Assembly: GCA_034509755.1 (NCBI GenBank) | Contig: CM067550.1 | Span: 14,005,001 to 14,069,000 of the forward strand | DNA: 64,000 nt | From: Anisodus tanguticus | Lineage: Eukaryota > Streptophyta > Magnoliopsida > Solanales > Solanaceae | Direction: 5' to 3' | In this document: one piece after another, positions 56,928-64,000 of the stretch | Layout: each line of letters starts with the position of its first letter | Numbering within the stretch: the first letter of the stretch is position 1 | Notes under the pieces: generated by a model | Database searches by the model: none | The model's input: only the letters and a program-made list of their open reading frames with translations | Told to the model about the DNA's origin: nothing | Program-made: the position numbers and the translations under genes

Positions 56928-57709
56928 TGATAAGTTATGCCATTCGATGTTTTGATAATTTATCAAACTAACGAAGAACTAGATAGGCACATGGTCTGCT
57001 ATATGTTTCTCCTGATTCTGGTACAGTCAACAGCTACAGCTGTAAATATACATTGTTCACTGACACAAGTACAACAACATTGTTGCAGTTTGCTAGTGGT
57101 CAAACAATGTGATGAGTAGTCCTTATCTCATCTCACATGTTCCTCAATATATAAGTAACATGTTGCGAGGTTTTGTCTATCACTTGAAAACCTAAAATCA
57201 CTTGTGCAAGTGCAGCCGCCACAAGTCTCCAAGTTCTCTCAAGAACAAAGTTGTCTATAAGCGGAAAGACCAGATCCAGACAACTGAATATGTCTATGTC
57301 CTTTAGTTTATTTTGAGTCTTTGTCTTTTGGTCTTTATTTTAAATCCTACACTACTTTTAAGAAGTGTCATGATAGGATAGATTTTAAACCTTTGCTAGT
57401 TTGTATTCTTCGCTAGAGTTAGTCAAGGTTTATAGCTTTGCAATAAGGGTATTGTAAAGGGGCTTACAATATAGGTATTGTAAAGGTTGAGGGATTAAGC
57501 GTTTAATTCCTAGGTTGAAATAGGTTGTAATCTGAATTTGCTCAGTTATTGAAGTTGGAAATCCTACTTGGTAGGTCGTGGTTTTTAATCTCTTGAACAA
57601 GAAATTGTCTACGTAAATATCGTGTGTTATTTACTTTCTATTTTGCTTAAGGGAGCAGATAGAGAATCTGGTCCTCTTTACTATTTTGGTAGACTCTTAG
57701 TTTCTATCA
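56928..57709 (+). repeat. LTR shared by the two SIRE-like units
   Basis: 782 bp, TGATAAGTTATG...TTTCTATCA, preceded by the purine tract AAAAAGGGGGAAAT and followed by a Met-type primer site. It is thus the 3' LTR of the left unit and the 5' LTR of the right unit. Confidence 0.85.
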
Positions 57710-57711
57710 AT

Positions 57712-57723
57712 TGGTATTAGAGT
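57712..57723 (+). other. Primer-binding site, tRNA-Met type
   Basis: TGGTATTAGAGT two bases after the LTR matches TGGTATCAGAGC at 10 of 12 positions. Confidence 0.75.
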
Positions 57724-57765
57724 AGATGCTTTCTAAAAGGTTAACACTTAGAAATAATCTCTTAA

Positions 57766-59436
57766 ATGGCTGCTCCACCAAACTTAGAGGAAGGACAATC
57801 AACTACCAGACCACCTAGGTTCATCAGAAAGTACTATGGGTGGTATAAGACAAGGATGCACGACTTCATCATGGTTGAAGATTCTGAGTTGTGGGACATC
57901 ATATGTGATGGTCCTCATATTCCCATGAACACAGATTTAGTTGTTGTTATATCTACTCCAAAATCAAGGAAGGAGTACACTGATGTGGACAAGAAGGTAG
58001 TGGAGAAAAACTTTAAGGCTAAGAAGATCCTTATTTGTGGTATTGGACAAGATGAGTACAAATGGGTCTCATCTTGTATATCTTCTATAAGAAGATCTCC
58101 AAACAGCTGATGAAGGAACAATTCAAGTTAAGGAGTCCAAGATCGATATGCTCACCACAGAGTATGAGTTGTTTAAAATGAGAGAGGATGAGTCTATCCA
58201 AGAGATGCATACCAGGTTTACCTCTATAATAAATGAGCTTAACTCTCTGGGAGAAGACATTACAACCAATAAACTGGTCAGAAAATTACTTGGTGTCTTG
58301 AGTGACAATTGGGATAGCAAGATAAATGCCATTTATGAAGCCAAGAACCTGAAAACGCTGACCATTGATAGCTGATTGGAAATCTCAAGACTTATGAGAT
58401 GAAGATAGCCATGAAGAAACTAGATAAGAGTGAGGCAAAGAAGGAGAAAACCCTGTTCTCAAAGCTGCCAAATGTGACTCAAGCAGGGACGAAGATGACA
58501 TGACATACCTCACTCGAAGATTTCACAAGATAGTCAAAAAATGGATGGGTCCCAAGAATAGGAAGCTCCAGCAGAAACTTCAAATGAAATGAAAATTGCT
58601 GTCACAAGTGTGGAAAACCTGGTCGCTTCATTAAAGAGTGTCCTCTTCACAAGCAGGACAATCATAATGACAGGACTGCTAATAGGAACTAGGTCCCTGA
58701 TAAGAAGTTCAGGAGGAAAGATGCGGCTGATGACCTAGTGAAGCAAGCTCTTGCTGCGTGAGGAGACTCCTTAAGTGAATCTAAAGATGATGATGACCAG
58801 GGTGACACATCAATGATGGCTATCAACAATAAACCTTCTGAATATGAGTCAATCTTTGCACTCGTGGCCAAATCTAATGCGGATGATGATGATGATGAGC
58901 ACGAAAAGGTAAACTTTCTTGATGTTCAGAAAAACTTAAAAGTTTACTCTCAAAAGAAACTCATATCATTAGCAAATATGTTAATCGATACTTATCATGC
59001 TTTTGTTAATGACAAAAATGCTCTAAATGATAAAATTAGTGATTTAGAACAAGAGAGGGATAATTTGGTAGTCTCTATTGTAGATCTAAAAGAACAGATT
59101 GATGAGATAACTTAATAAAACATTATGTTAGAAAATCAGGTAAAAAAGAGTATGGAAACTCCCTCTAAAGGAAAATGTGCAGCTAGTGAGACTTATCTGG
59201 AGCTTGAAAATGAGCTTAAGAAAATGAAACTATATCTCACTACTGAGGTTGAAAATAATTGTCAACTGAAGGAAGATTTAAAAATGGTAAAATTTGATCT
59301 CGATAAGACACTTCACTGGACCTGGTCCTCTGATGTAATTACCTACATGTACAATAACTTTGAAAAGGAAAAGACATCATACAATCCCCACAACAAATAT
59401 GTATCCACAACTGAAAACTGGTTGTGCACTCATTGA
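57766..59436 (+). pseudogene. SIRE-like copia gag
   Basis: Starts MAAPPNLEEGQSTTRPPRF at 57766; core KYYGWYKTRMHDFIMVEDSE, VEKNFKAKKILICGIGQDEY; a shift at about 58090; MLTTEYELFKMREDESIQEM and LVRKLLGVLSDNWDSKINAI. The zinc knuckle near 58601 reads CHKCGKPGRFIKEC, with Arg in place of the expected His. Coiled coils follow (58813-59436), ending WTWSSDVITYMYNN. A second knuckle (about 59425-59470) is destroyed by stops. Stops near 58374 and 59113 and further shifts break the frame. Confidence 0.88.
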
Positions 59437-59889
59437 TGTTAGACTGATAATTACAAGAATGCCTGCAAAACTAGATTTCAGTCACTTTAGAAAAATAAAA
59501 ATTTTGTTAAGAAGAAAGTGAGGATGGAGGGATCCGTTCCTCAAAAGAGAAAACATGTCTTGCCCGCTTGGGCTAGAAGAAATCTGATTCACCCATGTTA
59601 TCTCCCCAGCCACTAAGCAAGATCAATGATTAGATTTGGGTGAATCAGATTGAGAGGAACTATGTAGGAGGAACTTCATCAGTTTGAGAGGAACCATGTA
59701 TGGCACATGGTACCCAGACCTTGCGACAGAACTATCATAGGACCCATGTTAAGTGAACTCCAAATGACACTTTGATAAGTCAACAAAACTATATCAGGAA
59801 GCTATTGAAAGAAGGTTTGAAATGGAGAATTCTAGAACCATTGGTACTTCTATAGCAACTACTACTTGGCTGAATATAGATAAACAAGT

Positions 59890-60530
59890 TCTCCTATGAA
59901 TGAAATTATGTATAGAGGCATTATTGGTCCCCTACTTTATTTGAGTGCAAGCAGACCTGATATTGTGGCTAGTGTTGGTCTATGTGCAAGAATTCAATCA
60001 AGTTCAAATGAATCCCACTTGAAGGTTGCACAAAGAACTTTGAGATATCACAAAGGGATTACAGACCTGGTCGCTCATCATTTATCAAGTGATATTTCTT
60101 GACTTGGTTGGGTGCGCTAATGTGGCTTATGCTGGATATCTGGTGGTTAGAAAAGGCATATCTAGAATATTTCTTTGGAACATGCTTGATTTCATAGGGT
60201 ACAAAGAAACGAATCTTTGTGGCTATTTTTACTGTAGAAGTTGAATATGTAATAGTTGCCTCTTGGTGTGCTCAACTACTCTGGATAAATCAAACATTTG
60301 AGGAGGTTTGAGTATTTACTGAGTATGTGCCCTTATTGTGTGAATATACAAGTGCACTCAATATGGCAAAGAATTTAGTGCAACACAAGAATACCAAACT
60401 GGTTAGGTGTCAGGAATCATTTTCTAAGGGACAATGTTGAAAAAGGTTTTGATGTGTATGAAGCTTTGAAATCGGAGAACCAAGTAGCAGATATATCCAT
60501 GAAGGCATTAGAAAGGGAGCATGTTGAAAG
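59890..60530 (+). pseudogene. SIRE-like copia RT end/RNase H remnant
   Basis: The frame 59896-60102 reads MYRGIIGPLLYLSASRPDIV and ARIQSSSNESHLKVAQRTLR. Broken continuation shows CANVAYAGYLV-type and later ADIS-type RNase H pieces up to about 60530. Protease, integrase and nearly all RT are absent: 59437-59890 joins the end of gag to this point. The unit therefore carries a roughly 3 kb deletion. Confidence 0.8.
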
Positions 60531-60754
60531 AAATCGATTGTAATTATGTTGATCAAGCTCAACGAACTGGTCCTTCACAAGTTCCTTCAGTGTATGACTA
60601 TGATATGAAGAAAGGTACAATGCTAAAAAGTATTTTTTGGTAACATCTAACTCACTCTTATACTGTTACAAGTATACACATGGTAGGTTTAGGACAACTT
60701 GAGCATAAGTGATATTGCACACTTCAGAGTTATTGCCTAAAGTTTTCAAGAAAA

Positions 60755-62334
60755 TTGTCCAGGGACCTGATTTATGTGATTCAAGTTAGTAGTCACTTCA
60801 GTGATTATATGTTTTTGAACTGCTTAAGGTTCCAAGTCAGTTATGTGTTCCCTCTTTCAAAATTTAAAATAATTTCCCTTCCTAATCATTGTATCGTCCT
60901 TGAACCGACCCGATCGTTCTTCTTACACTCAATCAAAATAGTCACCTTCTTCATCTTAAAAACACTTTTATTACCTCTCTCCACACTTAAACTCTTAAAA
61001 TATTCATTCTTCCCCCTCATCTCTCTCAAGCATAACAACTCTCCTAATTATTCTACATTCCTCATCTGTTCCTTCCCTAACCAAGAGTTAACCATATATC
61101 ACAAAGAATTGTCTATTCCAAACCTGGATGAAATGAACCCCACACCATCACCTCAAAAATGGCTAATTTCTGCCGACCATAGCACCACTGCCACATCTCC
61201 AAAATATCCCATTTTCGTTCCTCCTAGAACCAATAAATGTCGAATCCCAAAGAAATTTGCATCCTTGGCCTTGATTTCTGGTCAAATTAAAAAGCCCAAC
61301 TCAATGGGAAGTGAGCAAATGGTCTCTGCGTCAAAATTCCTTCCCAGTTCAGAGGAATTAGAAGAAAATGATGATGAAATTGAGGTTACAAGCCAACCGG
61401 TTGAGGAAACAATGGTACAAATTGAAATGAACGAAAATCCAATCTCTAGCGAAATGCAAGAGAGTGGTGTTGTTAGAATTACAGAGAAACTAGTCGACAT
61501 TGTTGATAATACCACTGAAAAATCAGGTAATTCTATTCCATATGATAGTGTCAAAGAAGGAAATGAGTTGTCAATAGAGTGTGTTGAGTCTATATGTGAG
61601 ATTATTGTTGGTTTTGCTAATACTATACGGGACATGAGAGGTGGTGAGAGAGTTAAATAAGTTCAAATAGAAAATGGTAATGAAAGAGAAAAAGGGAAAC
61701 TAATGGAGGGACCTGGTCTTTTAACCCAAGAAAAGTCTGAGACACCAGGTTCCTCACGGGTAAATTTGGGAGTTGATGTTGTGTCTCAGAAAGTCTCTAC
61801 CTTTGTTGTGCCACTGAGAGATCTTTCTCTTATGAAGGAACCAAGATTTTCTAATATTACTCAGGCTATTGATTCATATGGAAATATTATACTTAGCTCT
61901 GTGCACAGACACACCACTGGTAGTATGAAACAAAAGAAAAAGGGAGAGAAGAAAAAGGTAGTTACAAAGTTAGAAAACACATTGCCCAAAAGCCCCTAAA
62001 AAATACAAGCTAAGAAAGCATTAATGGGTCACTGTGAAGTAAAGAGAAAGGATTAAAAAGAATGCATAGTCAATTCGTAAAGAGAAGGCTGATTGATAAA
62101 GACGTTGAAGATGAAGAAGAAAATCCACTTGTAAGGAAAAACTCGAAGAAAGGGAATGAGAGCAAAGAAGGAAAGTCTCAAGCTTTAATGTTTGATGATG
62201 ATGAGGGTGACACGTCAGTTGATGAGAGTGACGAGTCACAAAAAGAGGAGTGTGATAGTAGACCTTTCTCTCAAAGGAAGAGGAAAACTATTACCAATGA
62301 GGAACCAGATTCCTCAAAGAGACAAAAGGCTTAA
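60755..62334 (+). pseudogene. SIRE-like env-like frame, N-terminal part
   Basis: The first frame (60755-61660, 301 residues) has hydrophobic stretches near its start (VTFFILKTLLLPLSTLKLL), then a Ser/Thr/Glu-rich region. The true start may be MNPTPSPQKW at about 61134, as the upstream part looks untranslated. After stops at 61658 and 61997 two more charged pieces follow (61703-61999 and 62062-62334, the latter rich in Lys, Glu and Asp). An envelope-like role has been proposed for such frames; unproven. Stops show it is not functional. Confidence 0.55.
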
Positions 62335-62473
62335 TGAGAAGAAGAGGAAAGAAAACTTGAGAAATCTAAAGGTTCTTATGGGAAGGATTTTTTATTCTTA
62401 TCTTGCAGAAATGTTTGGCATGAAAGAACTGATTTAGACAGTTGAGTTCTAGAATTAGACTCTTCTTTTTATT

Positions 62474-63341
62474 TTGTCGGCAACAAGTGTGTATGAAGCG
62501 GAGGTGGCTGAACTCTATGCAAATTTATGTCATATTAATGACTTTGTCATGGTCTTGTTTGTGAATGAGATAGAGTTTATGTTGAATGAGTTATTACTTG
62601 GAGAAATTTTGGAGGTACAAACTGATGAGATGAAAATTGTGTCTAGAGAGGCCTCAGTTGCATTTAATAATGTGATTGCAAAAGGGGGGGGATTCTACTA
62701 CTAAAGCAAGGCTCATAAAAAAGAGCTTAAACCTGAGTACCAACTTATGTTTGCCTTTATCAACAAAGTGTTACTACCAAGGACTGAAGGTCACTCTATT
62801 GCCTCTGTGGTAGACCTGGTCCTCATCGAGACTATCAGTATTTCAACCGATTAGTCTGCCATCCATCATGATTGAACATATGATCAAAGTGGTAAATACT
62901 AGGGAGGCCAGACATGGTCTTCCTTATGGATTTCTTCTGACGAAGGTACTTTTGTATTTCAAAGTCAGAACTGGAAAAGCCATTTTGGGCACTAAGAAGC
63001 ATATTTTCACCATGGCAACTTTGGAAGAATATGAGTGTGTGCCAAAGAAAGCTGGTGTTGGTAACACCTCTACTATCTCGACTCCGATCGAGGATCAAGA
63101 AACAGCAACTGTTGGGATTCAAAGGATTAAGGCCGAGAATGTTCTTCTCATAATCCAATTAGCTAAAAAGACACATGAATCTAGTTCTCGCCACGATTTG
63201 GAGATTGAAAATGAGAAGTTGCGGGTTGAAAAAGGAAATTTGAAGGTAAAGGTGGATGAGCTTCAAGATCAGATGCTACAAGATCATTGCACTAATAGTG
63301 AGAGAGTGGATAAGCTTCTCAAAGCATTGGTCCGTCCATAG
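62474..63341 (+). pseudogene. SIRE-like env-like frame, C-terminal domain, unit 2
   Basis: Second copy of the protein at 55536-56336: YEAEVAELYANLCHINDFVM, KIVSREASVAFNNVI, a shift at a G run near 62688, another near 62840, then MIEHMIKVVNTREARHGLPY and the coiled-coil end ENEKLRVEKGNLKVKVDELQ, to 63341. The two copies differ at roughly one residue in eight. The left copy is open throughout while this one is shifted twice. Confidence 0.78.
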
Positions 63342-63877
63342 TCTTCCTCTTTAGCCTCTCCAGTTCATGTTTCTAACACATGTTCCTTCTTCTTCTTAAG
63401 GTCCCATTCATTTGATTCTTATTCTTGTTGTTTCCTAATAACTTTGGCACTAATGGAAGTTTAAGTCTCATATTTTGTACTGATTTGACTACTATATGTT
63501 TTACTGCTAATCTACTTTTGGGCAATTATTTTGTTTCGTGCATTATTACTAGATTGATTGTTCATGTTTTTGCTCGTGTTGTGTTGCCCTAGTGGCTTCG
63601 AGTTAATGTTACTGAACTTATTTTGCTTGTGCTGCTTTAATTGCTCTTTTTAATGATGCCAAAATTGAAAAATAAATAAGGGGGAATTGGATATGTTTGA
63701 CATATTCATGATATGTTGTGATTGAGGGGAAGTTAAGGGAGATAAAACCTTGTTGTTGTGATTAATATGTTGATATGATTTGAAAGATAGGTCTGATTCA
63801 TAGGGGGAACAAGTGTGTAACCTGGTCCTCAGGGGGAACATTATTTTTAAGTTTATCATAATAAAAAATGGGGAAAT
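63342..63877 (+). other. 3' untranslated region of the SIRE-like unit 2
   Basis: It matches 56337-56927 closely and ends with the purine tract AAAAAATGGGGAAAT before the LTR. No coding sequence. Confidence 0.7.
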
Positions 63878-64000
63878 TGATAAGTTATGTCATTCTATGT
63901 TTTGATGATTTGTCAAATGACGAAGAACTAAATAGGGACATGTTCTGCTATCGTTTCTCTCTGATTCTCGTACAGTCAACAACTATAACTGTAAAGATGC
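63878..64000 (+). repeat. 3' LTR (start) of the SIRE-like unit 2
   Basis: Begins TGATAAGTTATG as at 56928 and aligns to the window end with several differences and a 2 bp indel. The rest lies outside. Confidence 0.85.

Overview
This 64 kb window is AT-rich nuclear DNA of a dicot plant. The repeat families (an Athila element with a tRNA-Asp primer site, a Tekay-like chromovirus, a SIRE-like copia with an env-like reading frame, a TS-like tRNA-derived SINE, endogenous caulimovirid copies) suggest Solanaceae. The family assignment is inference. Most of the window is mobile-element sequence, much of it nested and broken. No intact protein-coding host gene was found.

Layout. Positions 1-18728 are a nest. 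A minus-strand Ty3/gypsy chromovirus (LTR remnants at 1-438 and 18281-18728) has lost almost all of pol, so its gag runs into the integrase tail. It holds a 2.4 kb solo LTR (2045-4422, CCACC on both sides) and a 13.1 kb Athila element (4614-17714, TAAAC on both sides). Positions 19153-22228 are a dead hAT transposon. Positions 22621-22904 could be a host promoter plus first exon. A Ty1/copia element follows (23647-28935, TTTTG on both sides) with a roughly 210 bp foreign insert in its 3' LTR. Positions 29857-36650 are an endogenous caulimovirid on the minus strand, followed by a SINE (36822-37091).

The clearest functional host locus is a MIR167 gene on the plus strand (hairpin about 40485-40607) with a TATA box and a candidate splice donor. 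Beyond it lie a broken pogo/Tigger transposase (41902-43037, minus), a second and different caulimovirid copy with a transactivator-like frame and a 35S-like promoter (45053-48860, minus), and a truncated Ty1/copia element (48864-53306, minus). The right end (55350-64000) holds two SIRE-like copia units sharing one LTR: an env-like fragment, then LTR, gag, RNase H remnant, env-like region and LTR.

How the parts relate. Insertion order in the left nest can be read from target-site duplications. Nonsense codons in several elements look like C-to-T decay at CAG/CAA codons, as expected for long-methylated DNA. I did not find a convincing new biological system. The best leads are the MIR167 locus, the open-frame insert in the copia LTR, the two unlike caulimovirid copies with recognisable promoter and poly(A) regions, and the CG-rich palindrome clusters in the Athila element.
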